A stretch of 43,120 nt of DNA, taken from DAXETY01 sp051155755 (GTDB lineage: Bacteria; Desulfobacterota; Desulfobacteria; Desulfobacterales; SG8-13). Below the pieces are notes generated by a model. That model was given only the letters and a program-made list of their open reading frames with translations. It searched no databases and was not told the origin of the DNA. Shown piece after piece: positions 24,999 through 33,351 of the stretch; within the stretch, counting starts at the first letter, position 1; each line of letters starts with the position of its first letter. A program made the position numbers and the translations under genes. The stretch spans positions 1 through 43,120 of the forward strand of contig DAXETY010000100.1 of NCBI GenBank assembly GCA_051155755.1, read 5' to 3'.

Positions 24999-26315
24999 AT
25001 GGGAAAAACCATCGCCGAGAAAATATTCGACCAACATCGGGTGGATGAACCTGTCAAAGGCATCCACGTCATCCGATTGGACGGGGTTTTCTGCCACGAG
25101 ATCACCACACCGATTGCCATTCAGGATCTGATCCGCCGCGGCAAAGACCAGGTGTTCGACCCCACCCGGATCAAGGCCGTCATCGACCACGTGACACCGG
25201 CCAAGGACACCAAGACCGCCACCCAGGGAAAAATCATGCGGGATTGGGCCCGGCGGCACGGCATCCGGGATTTCTTCGACATCGGCCGCAACGGGGTTTG
25301 TCACGCCCTGTTTCCGGAGAAAGGATTCGTTCGGCCGGGCAACACCATCATTATGGGAGACTCGCACACCTGTACGCTGGGGGCCTTTGGTGCATTTGCC
25401 GCCGGTGTGGGCACCACCGACCTGGAAGTGGGGATTCTCAAAGGCGTGTGTGCATTCCGCCACCCGCAAACCATGCTGGTGCGGCTTCATGGACAGCTCC
25501 AGCCGGGTGTCTTCGCCAAAGACGTCATCTTGTCGATCATCGGCCGCATCGGCGTCGGCGGAGCCACCGACCACGTGATCGAGTTCGCCGGCCCGGTGGT
25601 GGCGGCCCTGAACATGAATGCCCGCATGACCCTTTGCAACATGGCGGTGGAGGCCGGTGCCACCTGCGGCATCTGTGCCGCCGATCGCACCACGGTGGAA
25701 TATCTCTGGCCGTTTATCCGAAACGAATTCCCCGACAAGGACGCGGCCCTGGCGGCCTACAGCACTTTCAACGCCGATACGGATGCCGCCTATGCCCGGG
25801 TGATCGACCATCCTGTCGATGACCTGGAACCGTTGACCACCTATGGCTACAAACCCGACCAGATCCGCCCGGTGTGCGCAATGGAAGACACCCGGGTCGA
25901 TCAGGTCTATATCGGCTCCTGCACCAACGGGCGTATCGACGATCTGCGAATTGCATCGACCGTGCTGCAGGGCCGTCGCATCCATCCGCGGGTGCGGGCC
26001 ATTATCTCTCCGGCAACCCCCGATGTGTACAATCAGGCCCTGGAGGAAGGCATCATCCAGGCTTTCATGGAAGCGGGTTTCTGCGTGACCAATCCCACCT
26101 GCGGGGCCTGCCTGGGTATGAGCAACGGCGTGCTGGCCGAAGGCGAGGTTTGCGCGGCCACAACCAACCGCAATTTCCCGGGACGGATGGGCAAGGGCGG
26201 CACCGTGCACCTGATGAGCCCGGCCACGGCCGCAGAGACGGCCATAACCGGCCACATTGCCAACTCATTTTTGTACAAAGGTCAGCGGAAACGATCGGCG
26301 GAGAAGAAATCATGA
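24999..26315 (+). CDS. leuC: 3-isopropylmalate dehydratase/homoaconitase-type large subunit
   Basis: This is the 438-residue large subunit of a two-subunit aconitase-superfamily hydro-lyase. The [4Fe-4S] cluster ligands are Cys308 in IGSCTNGR and Cys368/Cys371 in NPTCGACLGM. GDSHTCTLGAFGAFAAGVGTTD is the substrate-binding signature. Length and sequence suit the LeuC/HacA subfamily of about 420 residues. Leucine synthesis is the usual role, but no leuA or leuB is near, so homoaconitate or another 2-hydroxyacid could be the substrate. The start follows TGGAGG at 10 bases. It overlaps leuD by four bases (ATGA). Confidence 0.9.
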   Translation: MGKTIAEKIFDQHRVDEPVKGIHVIRLDGVFCHEITTPIAIQDLIRRGKDQVFDPTRIKAVIDHVTPAKDTKTATQGKIMRDWARRHGIRDFFDIGRNGVCHALFPEKGFVRPGNTIIMGDSHTCTLGAFGAFAAGVGTTDLEVGILKGVCAFRHPQTMLVRLHGQLQPGVFAKDVILSIIGRIGVGGATDHVIEFAGPVVAALNMNARMTLCNMAVEAGATCGICAADRTTVEYLWPFIRNEFPDKDAALAAYSTFNADTDAAYARVIDHPVDDLEPLTTYGYKPDQIRPVCAMEDTRVDQVYIGSCTNGRIDDLRIASTVLQGRRIHPRVRAIISPATPDVYNQALEEGIIQAFMEAGFCVTNPTCGACLGMSNGVLAEGEVCAATTNRNFPGRMGKGGTVHLMSPATAAETAITGHIANSFLYKGQRKRSAEKKS

Positions 26316-26836
26316 AATCCTTTGGCGGACGCGTACTGTTCCTGGACCGTTCGGACATCAACACCGATGAAATCATTCCGGCACGATATCTGAATGAAAT
26401 CACCAAAGAAGACCTGAAACCACACCTCCTCGAGGATCTGGTGATGGATGGCTTCGATCCCGGCATCGACCTGGGGGGCAAGGCGGTGATCATCGCCCGG
26501 GAGAATTTCGGCTGCGGTTCGTCGCGGGAGCATGCCGCCTGGGCCCTGGAAGTAAATGGCTTTCATCTGGTTATCGCACCGAGCTTCGCCCGCATTTTCC
26601 GTCAGAACATGTTCAACTGCGGTCTGCTGGCCGTGGAATTGCCGGAGGAAATCATCGAACGGCTGTTTGCGGTCTGTTCCGAATCAGACTGCCGGATCGA
26701 GGTCGATGAGAGCCTGAGCCATTTTACCCTGCATCAGGGTGAACACAGCGAGTCCATCCCCTTTGCACTTTCAGACTTCGACCGCGCCCTGGTGGAGGCC
26801 GGCGGCTGGGTTGAGTTTGCAGACGCCCGGTACTGA
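26312..26836 (+). CDS. leuD: 3-isopropylmalate dehydratase/homoaconitase-type small subunit
   Basis: This is the 174-residue small subunit that completes the active site of the LeuC-type partner. The swivelling-domain motifs are present: DRSDINTDEIIPARYL at 12-27, the substrate loop after it (NEITKEDLKPH), and the catalytic ENFGCGSSREHA near residues 66-77. The start codon overlaps the large-subunit stop, which keeps the two subunits in step. Substrate specificity depends on the loop after YL and cannot be settled by eye. Confidence 0.9.
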   Translation: MKSFGGRVLFLDRSDINTDEIIPARYLNEITKEDLKPHLLEDLVMDGFDPGIDLGGKAVIIARENFGCGSSREHAAWALEVNGFHLVIAPSFARIFRQNMFNCGLLAVELPEEIIERLFAVCSESDCRIEVDESLSHFTLHQGEHSESIPFALSDFDRALVEAGGWVEFADARY

Positions 26837-26948
26837 AATCGGGTTGGCCGGTTTGCCGGTTCGCCCGTCTGCCGGTTCCCGTCCGATGGAACCTTATTTT
26901 CTTCCGATCCAGCCGCTGCACGCTTGCAGTCCAACCCGGCGGTGTTTA

Positions 26949-26966
26949 AGTTTACCCCGGTAAACT
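26949..26966. promoter_or_regulatory. palindromic operator-like site before the DJ-1 family gene
   Basis: AGTTTACC (26949-26956), CC, GGTAAACT (26959-26966) is a perfect 8-bp inverted repeat 28 bases before the start codon at 26995. The size and position suit a repressor site; no T run follows, so it is not a terminator. Confidence 0.35.
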
Positions 26967-26994
26967 CAACACTCACCCGCAAAGGAGGATTGCC

Positions 26995-27576
26995 ATGGCA
27001 GCTAAAAAGATTCTGATGCTGGTCGGCGATTTTGTCGAAGACTACGAGGTGATGGTTCCGTTTCAGGCCTTGCAAATGGTCGGCCACACCGTGCATGCCG
27101 TCTGCCCGGACAAAAAGGCCGGCGAGGCGGTCCGCACGGCCGTGCATGACTTCGAAGGCGACCAGACCTACAGCGAAAAACCGGGGCACAATTTTACGCT
27201 CAATGCCAGCTTCGAGGAAATCCGCGGCGAGGACTACGATGCGCTGGTCATCCCGGGGGGCCGCGCGCCGGAATACATTCGGCTCAACGAACGCGTCATT
27301 CAGATCGTGCGCCATTTTGCCGAAACCGACAAGCCGATTGCCGCCATCTGCCACGGTGCCCAGGTGCTGGCCGCCGCCGATGTGGTCAAGGGCCGCAGCT
27401 GCTCGGCCTATCCGGCCGTGGGACCCGACGTCCGCGGAGCCGGCGGGGAATTTATCGACATCGCGGTGGACCAGGCCCATCGGGACGGAAACCTGGTCAC
27501 GGCACCGGCCTGGCCGGCACATCCCCGGTGGCTGGCGGCGTTTCTGGAGGTGCTCGGCACCCGCATCGAGCCCTGA
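26995..27576 (+). CDS. DJ-1/PfpI family protein
   Basis: This is a 193-residue class I glutamine amidotransferase-like protein. Cys119 sits in the nucleophile elbow AAICHGAQVL, and Glu residues in GDFVEDYE (about 15-18) are in the usual supporting position. IPGGRAPEY is also typical. Family members act as glyoxalases, deglycases, chaperones or peptidases, so a precise activity cannot be assigned. The start follows AAAGGAGG. A palindrome upstream and a hairpin at 27586 mark it as a single-gene unit. It is longer than PfpI itself (about 166) and nearer to plant-type or YhbO-like relatives. Confidence 0.9.
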   Translation: MAAKKILMLVGDFVEDYEVMVPFQALQMVGHTVHAVCPDKKAGEAVRTAVHDFEGDQTYSEKPGHNFTLNASFEEIRGEDYDALVIPGGRAPEYIRLNERVIQIVRHFAETDKPIAAICHGAQVLAAADVVKGRSCSAYPAVGPDVRGAGGEFIDIAVDQAHRDGNLVTAPAWPAHPRWLAAFLEVLGTRIEP

Positions 27577-27585
27577 CGTCAACGG

Positions 27586-27617
27586 CGATGCCGCCCGACA
27601 GGCCACGGGCGGCATCG
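27586..27617 (+). terminator. 12-bp hairpin after the DJ-1 family gene
   Basis: CGATGCCGCCCG (27586-27597) pairs perfectly with CGGGCGGCATCG (27606-27617) around an 8-base loop. It begins 9 bases after the stop codon. The following GGTTCATTT is a poor U run, so termination may be inefficient. Confidence 0.6.
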
Positions 27618-27731
27618 GGTTCATTTAACCGAATTCGAATGCGGTCGTCACCGCTTCCTGGATGGACACGATTTGAAACGCGCCGCGTCCAATCGATCGG
27701 CCGTTTCAGGCGGTGTCGGTTCCGAGCCTTC

Positions 27732-29645
27732 TCAGGCGGCTGCTTCGTCGCCCCGCGCCGATCTTTTTACGGATTGCGGCGACCTACCTAGACCGTTCAC
27801 GTCGACGAAACGCCCGTAATTGTCGTCGCCCATGAATTTTTTCAGCAGACGCGGCTCGGTGCAGGTAAGGTCCACCAACAGCAGTCCGTCGACCACGTCC
27901 GAAAAATTGCGATCCACGTTGAAACAAAGCAGGGTGCCGTTGAGTTTCAAATACTGGCGCAGCAGGATCGGAATGCCCTTGCCGTCGCCTTCGATTCCGG
28001 AAATCAACAGCGATATGTCTTCGATGTCCTGGAAGGATGTTCGCAGCAAATGCCCGCTGATCCCCTGGATGCGGCCGGAGCGGAAGGGTTTGCGCGGGGT
28101 CACGTAGCGGGACAGCTGAACGTCGTAATTGTTGGCCTTCAGAAAGCGCACCATCAGATTTTTAGAGACCGTGTGATAGTCTTTGCTGATACTGACCGGT
28201 CCGAAGAGGATTCGATATTCGGGATTGCGGCCTACGAACTGGCCGATGCCTTTCCACAGCAGCATCAGGCTGTTGAACTTTTTTTGATACTCGGTGCGGA
28301 TAAAGGAGCGTCCAAATTCGATTGAAACCTGCAGTCGTTGAAATATTCCGGATTTAAATCGAAACAGTTGACTGGTGTACAGACCGCTCGTTCCAAACTC
28401 GGCCAATATGCGATCGGTCAGCCCCAGCCGGTAGGCCCCGACCAGTTCGTCGGTGGCGTGGTTCCACAGAAACAGGTGCCGGTAGTTCTGGTCGAAACGA
28501 TCCAGATCGACGGAACGACCGGTGCCTTCCCCGACATCCCGGAAGGTGATTTCCCGCAGGCGGCCGATCTCCTTTAAGATGTTGGGAAGTTCGGAGGCCT
28601 CGGCAATGTAGACCGCCATATCCCCCTGGCGAACCAGCAGATGCCGGCGATCGAGTTGCTGAAGGTCGCGCAGCAGGTGGCCGGTTTCCACCGGAGGTAT
28701 CACCGGTTCGGGGGCCGTCGGTTTCAGCGCCGGAATCGTCACCGGGAAAACGACACGGAATCGGTTGCGTTGCCGATTTCGTAAAAACACCGTGGCCGCC
28801 CTCATGTAATCGACCCGGGCCGCATCGGAGTCGAACTGGCAAAGCTTGCGCCAGGGAACGGCTTTTCCGATAAACACCCGGCAGGTCCGCCCGCGCTTGT
28901 TGACCAGCTCTCTCGGAAGCATTGCCGTTCGCAGCCGGGGATGCAGCAACCCCATCAACTGGAAAAGGCTTCCGTTTCTACCCGGAAAATAGACCGGCAG
29001 CACCGCCGCCCCGGATTTTCGGGCCAGCGTTGCAATGTGCCGGCTCCAGGGCCGGTCTTCGATGCGGCCGCGCCGCCATTGGAAACTGGCCACCTCACCG
29101 GCCGGAAACACCGCCAGGACCTTGCCCTGCTTCAACCAGCCCATTGCCGCCTTCAAACCGGACAGGTTGGCGCCGGGGGCAACGCTGCTGCCGAAAGGAT
29201 CTACGGGGATGACGGTTTCGCCGATACCGACAAGGCGCTGCAACAGGTAATTGGCCAGAATCTTCACATCGTCCCGAATGCCGAAAAGGATATGGCCCAG
29301 CAGGATCCCCTCCACACCCCCGAAAGGATGATTGCCGACCACCAGCAGGGGGCCGTTTTTCGGAATCCGGTCCAGATCGGCCGGGTTCAGTTCGTAGCCG
29401 ATCTCCAGCGCATTGATCGCAGCTTCGAAATAAGACCGGGCCCCTTTGCCCGGCTCTACCGATCCATGATATGCGGCATAGACCCGATTCAGGCGATCGA
29501 GACCGAGCAGCTTTTCCGTACTCCGGCAGATCCAGTCCGGCGCGCAACGACCGCACCGGGATTGAATCGTGGCTTTCAGATCAACTAATTTGGGAGTAGG
29601 CGGGTCGATGTCGTTGGTGCAAGTCGGCAGCATGGCGTGTTTCAT
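27732..29645 (-). CDS. OlsF-like bifunctional ornithine-lipid acyltransferase
   Basis: This protein has about 637 residues and two acyltransferase parts. The N-terminal half (about 55-300) is a PlsC-like O-acyltransferase with VVGNHPFGGVEG near residues 105-112 and an FPAGEVASF block. The C-terminal half (about 320-620) is a GNAT/hemolysin-type N-acyltransferase, with REITFRDVGEGTGRSVDLDRFD, LVGAYRLG and a substrate block around FGPVSISKDY. This pairing matches OlsF, which makes phosphate-free ornithine lipids in one polypeptide: the C-terminal part N-acylates ornithine and the N-terminal part adds the second chain. The start at 29645 is ATG with a weak ribosome site; a GTG at 29660 is possible. 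Assignment is by domain order, not by search. Confidence 0.8.
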   Translation of the reverse strand: MKHAMLPTCTNDIDPPTPKLVDLKATIQSRCGRCAPDWICRSTEKLLGLDRLNRVYAAYHGSVEPGKGARSYFEAAINALEIGYELNPADLDRIPKNGPLLVVGNHPFGGVEGILLGHILFGIRDDVKILANYLLQRLVGIGETVIPVDPFGSSVAPGANLSGLKAAMGWLKQGKVLAVFPAGEVASFQWRRGRIEDRPWSRHIATLARKSGAAVLPVYFPGRNGSLFQLMGLLHPRLRTAMLPRELVNKRGRTCRVFIGKAVPWRKLCQFDSDAARVDYMRAATVFLRNRQRNRFRVVFPVTIPALKPTAPEPVIPPVETGHLLRDLQQLDRRHLLVRQGDMAVYIAEASELPNILKEIGRLREITFRDVGEGTGRSVDLDRFDQNYRHLFLWNHATDELVGAYRLGLTDRILAEFGTSGLYTSQLFRFKSGIFQRLQVSIEFGRSFIRTEYQKKFNSLMLLWKGIGQFVGRNPEYRILFGPVSISKDYHTVSKNLMVRFLKANNYDVQLSRYVTPRKPFRSGRIQGISGHLLRTSFQDIEDISLLISGIEGDGKGIPILLRQYLKLNGTLLCFNVDRNFSDVVDGLLLVDLTCTEPRLLKKFMGDDNYGRFVDVNGLGRSPQSVKRSARGDEAAA

Positions 29646-30014
29646 GTGTCTGATATCCACCCATAAAGCATGGTTACACTCGAATCCGATCCGGGAAGGA
29701 CTTATCTTCGGAATCCTCGGCAGAGGGGGCTTTCGAACCCCGACAGGGTCAGGGACCTCCGCAACGCCGTATTATTTCATCAATTGTGAATTTGAATTTC
29801 AGTAAGATTCGATGAGAATTTCGCTAGGCCTTGTCGATGCCGGTGATTCCCAATCCCCCCAGAGCCACTCCTGAGTCGGCTTACACCCCGAGGGCTGAGG
29901 GCGAAAATGACATCGCCCCCGGGATTGTCAGCTTGATTTTGCTGCCTATTTTTATGATTATACCGGATCGGATGGAGACTCTATCGAAGCCGTGATACCC
30001 AAAGGAGGACGATC
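29646..30014. other. divergent intergenic region
   Basis: It separates the minus-strand acyltransferase gene from the plus-strand lipoprotein gene and should hold both promoters, none clear. A tRNA T-arm-like piece (GGGGTTCGAAAGCCCC on the minus strand, near 29726) appears without the rest of a tRNA. Confidence 0.35.
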
Positions 30015-30518
30015 GTGAAGCGAACCCTTTTCATTGCGGCGGCATTGGGACTGGCCGAGCTGCTGCTCGCCTGCACGACCCAGATGAACCGCCACGAAGG
30101 GACCCAGGCCACTCAGACGGAGCGCATCTCCCTGAATCCCGGCGGACCCCACGCGGGAAGCTGGCAGGACGACAACCTGGTGGTGGATTACCAGTACACG
30201 CTGGAACCGGACATCTTTCGCATCCAGGGCACGGTTTCACTGACCCGGCGGCTGACCGGGACCTTTACCACCGTACAGAATTTCTCTGTCCGGGCCAATT
30301 TGTTGACCGACGACGGAACGATCGCCAGAAGTCTGACGATTGTCGTGGTGGGCAACAGCGTTATCCGTCAATGGCGTTTCAGCGAAACCACCGGAGCCCC
30401 GCCGGCAGTCACTGCCATGATTTTCAGCTACAACGGCCGTGCCACCGAAGGGGGTGCCAGGCTGGGCGGGGTGAGACGCGACAACGGTGTGTCGACGAGC
30501 TTCTGGAGAAGGCCATGA
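30015..30518 (+). CDS. predicted lipoprotein of unknown function
   Basis: This 167-residue protein starts with a signal peptide MKRTLFIAAALGLAELLLAC whose lipobox LLLAC would be lipidated on Cys20. The mature part is rich in beta-type sequence (NLVVDYQYTLEPDIFRIQG, TTVQNFSVRANLL) and has no motif I recognise. The GTG start at 30015 follows AAAGGAGG with 6-base spacing, one of the clearest ribosome sites in the window. Its stop codon overlaps the start of the class II aldolase gene, so the two are co-translated, although no functional link is evident. Confidence 0.85.
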   Translation: MKRTLFIAAALGLAELLLACTTQMNRHEGTQATQTERISLNPGGPHAGSWQDDNLVVDYQYTLEPDIFRIQGTVSLTRRLTGTFTTVQNFSVRANLLTDDGTIARSLTIVVVGNSVIRQWRFSETTGAPPAVTAMIFSYNGRATEGGARLGGVRRDNGVSTSFWRRP

Positions 30519-31195
30519 CGACCGCCGCTTCGCAAATGCGCGCCCAGGTGCTGCAGGCGGCGCGCTGGCTTTGTGAGCAAGGTTTTTTCGGCGGGCGACT
30601 CGGCAGCGGCGGCAACGTCTCGGCCCGGGTTTCGGCCGAGGGCATTATGGTAATCACGCCCAGTCAGGTGCCGTACAAAGAGATGCAGGCCGATGACATC
30701 TGCGTGCTGGACCTGGCGCTGAACCCGGTGGCCGGCTCCCGCAGCCCATCGATCGAAGCGGGCATGCACGCCGCTGTCTATTACAGTCGCCCCGATACCG
30801 GCGCCGTGGTCCACACCCACTCGGTGTATGCCAGCGTGCTGACCTTAATCAATCGCTCAATTCCGGCCCTGTTCGACGAAATCACGCTGGAGATCGGTCC
30901 CGCGGTGGAACTGATTCCTTACGCGCCTTCCGGCAGTCGTCAACTGGCGGAAAACCTCACCGCCCGCCTGAAAAACGGCTGCGCCTGCTACCTGATCCAG
31001 AACCACGGGGCGGTCAGCCTGGGGCCGGACCTCACCGCGGCCATGCGCCATGCGGAATTGCTGGAAAAGGTGGCCAAAGTCTATGTGTATGCCCTGTCAA
31101 CCGGCGAGCAGATCTCCCGCCTGCCCGAGTCGGCCATCCAATACTGGATGGAAATTCGGAAAAAAAGCATCATCCGGCCGTCACACGATTCTTGA
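30515..31195 (+). CDS. class II aldolase/adducin family protein
   Basis: This 226-residue zinc enzyme resembles L-fuculose-phosphate or ribulose-phosphate-type aldolases and epimerases. The zinc histidines are in VVHTHSVYASV (HTH, about residues 93-95) and IQNHGAVSLG (about 155), and the acidic residue is in SIEAGMH. The phosphate-binding GSGGNVSAR segment at about 31-39 is present. The natural substrate cannot be told. The start overlaps the lipoprotein stop (ATGA) with GGAG upstream. It ends convergently with the FAH-family gene, overlapping by 26 bases. Confidence 0.9.
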   Translation: MTTAASQMRAQVLQAARWLCEQGFFGGRLGSGGNVSARVSAEGIMVITPSQVPYKEMQADDICVLDLALNPVAGSRSPSIEAGMHAAVYYSRPDTGAVVHTHSVYASVLTLINRSIPALFDEITLEIGPAVELIPYAPSGSRQLAENLTARLKNGCACYLIQNHGAVSLGPDLTAAMRHAELLEKVAKVYVYALSTGEQISRLPESAIQYWMEIRKKSIIRPSHDS

Positions 31196-32015
31196 GGGAG
31201 CCGATCGGATCGATGCGGCATTCGACGATGTCGCCGGCTTCGAGCAAGCGGGGGGGATCGCGAAAAATGCCGACTCCGCTGGGAGTGCCGGTGGAAATGA
31301 TGTCTCCGGGCAGCAGGGTGATGTCTTCGCTGATGAATACCAGCAATGCCGTCACGTCGAAAATCATGTCGGCGGTATGCCCGGTCTGCATGACCGCCCC
31401 GTTGACCGTTGCCGTCAGCGTCAATTGCCGCAGGTCTCCAATTTCATCCAGGGTGACCAGGGCCGGCCCCAGCGGGGCAAAGGTATCGAAGGATTTACCG
31501 CGAAACCACTGTCCGTCGGAAAACTGGGCCTCTCTTCCGGAAACATCATTCATGATCGTGACTCCGGCAATGTAGTCCATCGCCTCCGGGGGTCGAATCC
31601 GTTTGCCTTCTCTGCCGATGACGACGGCCAGTTCCACTTCCCAGTCCACCTGACCGCAGCTGCGCGGCAGCCGCACCGGATCGAAGGGTCCGTTCAAAGC
31701 GCTGGGCGCTTTGCAGAACAGCAGGGGTTTCGGCGGCAGATCTTCCCAGCCGCCTTCCCGGGCGTGCTCCGCATAGTTCTTCCCCAGGCAGATCATTTTC
31801 GAAGGGCGTCCGACCGGCGGTCCCAGTCGGACATCTTGAAATTCGGCCGCAGCGGTATCGACCGCCGCCGCATTTTTCATCCAGCCGCCGCGAAAAAATG
31901 CCTCGCCGATATCGGGGATTTCGGGGTAGACTTGGCGCAGGTCCAGGATGCGACCGTCGGCGGTCATCAATCCCGGCGTCTCGGCACCCGGGGCGCCCAT
32001 TCGTATCAATCGCAT
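31170..32015 (-). CDS. fumarylacetoacetate hydrolase (FAH) family protein
   Basis: This is a 281-residue metal-dependent hydrolase or decarboxylase. FAH core motifs are present: LGKNYAEHA, DWEVELAVVIGR (metal-binding acidic residues), NDVSGREAQF, GKSFDTFAPLGP and TGTPSGVG. Such enzymes act on 2-oxo acids, for example fumarylpyruvate, 5-oxopent-3-ene-tricarboxylate or oxaloacetate; the substrate here is open. The start at 32015 has AAGGA 8 bases upstream and overlaps the trmJ end by 10 bases, placing it third in an ndk-trmJ-FAH operon. Confidence 0.92.
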   Translation of the reverse strand: MRLIRMGAPGAETPGLMTADGRILDLRQVYPEIPDIGEAFFRGGWMKNAAAVDTAAAEFQDVRLGPPVGRPSKMICLGKNYAEHAREGGWEDLPPKPLLFCKAPSALNGPFDPVRLPRSCGQVDWEVELAVVIGREGKRIRPPEAMDYIAGVTIMNDVSGREAQFSDGQWFRGKSFDTFAPLGPALVTLDEIGDLRQLTLTATVNGAVMQTGHTADMIFDVTALLVFISEDITLLPGDIISTGTPSGVGIFRDPPRLLEAGDIVECRIDPIGSLKNRVTAG

Positions 32016-32776
32016 GATTCGTTCCTTCCGGCCTGGATTCCGTCCCGGTAGCGCTGGCCCGCATACCAGTCGATCTGCCGGCAGATACCGCGAATGATGC
32101 TGACCTCCCGCGCCCGGAGCTGCAGCCGGGTGAAGAACCGCCGCATGCGATTCATCCAGTAGTCCGGGTTCTCGGGATTGATGTAATGAATCCGCACCAG
32201 GATGTCTTTGACCTGTTCGTACATTCCGTCCAGTTCGTGGCGGGTGGCCAGCCGTGACGGAGGCGGCTGGATTTCCGCCTGTCCGGCGCGGAAACATTCG
32301 TAGCAAAGGATCAGTACCGCCTGGGCCAGATTCAACGAGGAAAACCGCTCGGTGGGGATGGTCACCAGCCAGTGGCAGCGGCGCAGATCTTCGTTGGTCA
32401 GACCCCGGTCTTCCGGGCCGAAAAGCAGGGCGATGCGGTTTTCCCGGGACAGAGCCACCAGCCGCTTTGCCGCCGCCGCCGGGCTGAAAACGTTCTGGCG
32501 CTGTTTTCCGCGGCGGGCGGTGGTGCCGATCACAAAATGAAACGGAGCCAGCGCTTCATCCAAGCTTTCGAACACCTGCATGTTTTCAACCACCCCGGCG
32601 GCCGCATGGGTGGCCATCTTCAACACGGCGCTCAGATCGCAGTTGCGCGGCCGGACGATCCTGAGCTCGTCCACCCCCATATTGCACATCGCCCGGGCCG
32701 CCGCACCGATGTTTTCGGAATTTCGCGGTTTGTGAAGAACCACCGCCACATGGTCGAGTCGCAAACGATCGGTCAT
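32006..32776 (-). CDS. trmJ: tRNA (cytidine/uridine-2'-O)-methyltransferase TrmJ-like
   Basis: This is a 256-residue SPOUT-superfamily enzyme that 2'-O-methylates position 32 of tRNAs. The N-terminal catalytic knot carries KPRNSENIGAAARAMCNMG, FGPEDRGLTNEDL and the SAM loop IPTERFSSLNLAQAV. The C-terminal dimerisation tail (NPDYWMNRMRRFFTRLQL) is the TrmJ type. Length fits. The start overlaps the ndk stop (ATGA at 32773-32776), so it is translationally coupled to ndk. Confidence 0.93.
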   Translation of the reverse strand: MTDRLRLDHVAVVLHKPRNSENIGAAARAMCNMGVDELRIVRPRNCDLSAVLKMATHAAAGVVENMQVFESLDEALAPFHFVIGTTARRGKQRQNVFSPAAAAKRLVALSRENRIALLFGPEDRGLTNEDLRRCHWLVTIPTERFSSLNLAQAVLILCYECFRAGQAEIQPPPSRLATRHELDGMYEQVKDILVRIHYINPENPDYWMNRMRRFFTRLQLRAREVSIIRGICRQIDWYAGQRYRDGIQAGRNESCD

Positions 32777-33192
32777 TCGGCCACGATTTCAAACCGGTTA
32801 AAAAAATAGGCCACCTCGAATGCGGCCGTATCGGTTGCGTCGGAACCATGCACCACGTTTTTTTCGATGTCGGTGGCAAATTCCCGTCGAATGGTTCCTT
32901 CCTGGGCCTCTTTGTAATTGGTGGCCCCCATCAGGTCGCGCCAACGGGCAATCGCATCTTCACCCTGCAGCACCATCACCACGCAGGGACCGGAGGACAT
33001 GAAATCGGTCAAGCTCCGGAAAAACGGTTTTTCGCGATGCACGGCATAAAACCCCTCGGCCTGGCGGCGCGTCATCCACACCATTTTCATGGCGGCGATT
33101 TGAAGCTGGTTCTGTTCGATGCGCTGGAGGACATCTCCGATGAGACTGCGGGACACACCGTCGGGTTTGATAATTGCCAGTGTTTTCTGCAT
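32773..33192 (-). CDS. ndk: nucleoside diphosphate kinase
   Basis: This 139-residue enzyme transfers the gamma phosphate from ATP to nucleoside diphosphates. The phosphorylated histidine is in NVVHGSDAT near residue 117, and IKPDGV near residue 9 is the family start. Length is typical (about 140). The start at 33192 follows AAGGAG with 7-base spacing, so the longer open frame to 33267 is not needed. A divergent promoter pair lies upstream. Confidence 0.97.
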   Translation of the reverse strand: MQKTLAIIKPDGVSRSLIGDVLQRIEQNQLQIAAMKMVWMTRRQAEGFYAVHREKPFFRSLTDFMSSGPCVVMVLQGEDAIARWRDLMGATNYKEAQEGTIRREFATDIEKNVVHGSDATDTAAFEVAYFFNRFEIVAE

Positions 33193-33243
33193 AGAACGGC
33201 TCCTTTTCAGATTGTTGCAGCCCGAGGGCTTCGATCGAAAGGT

Positions 33244-33272
33244 GGGATAACAGATGGGTGGGGGCAAGTCAA
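33244..33272 (-). promoter_or_regulatory. candidate promoter of the ndk operon
   Basis: On the minus strand TTGACT (33272-33267) is 17 bases from TATCCC (33249-33244). The -35 lies in one arm of the inverted repeat GTCAACTC (33268-33275) / GAGTTGAC (33285-33292). The -10 is weak. Confidence 0.45.
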
Positions 33273-33287
33273 CTCGTCAACGCAGAG

Positions 33288-33316
33288 TTGACAAAGCGCG
33301 AGGCAAATTTTATCAT
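33288..33316 (+). promoter_or_regulatory. strong sigma-70 promoter of the FmdB-type gene
   Basis: TTGACA (33288-33293), 17 bases, TATCAT (33311-33316). Its -35 lies in the other arm of the 8-bp inverted repeat shared with the ndk promoter. The predicted start of transcription is near 33323, about 30 bases before the gene. Confidence 0.75.
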
Positions 33317-33351
33317 TTCGGCGGACCATCAATCGTCGCGGGAGTGTGGGC

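Noticed and set aside
29715..29760. T-arm-like sequence with GGTTCGAA suggesting a tRNA gene or attachment site on the minus strand.
   Set aside because: No acceptor, D-arm or anticodon arm can be built around it and the T-stem has only four pairs.
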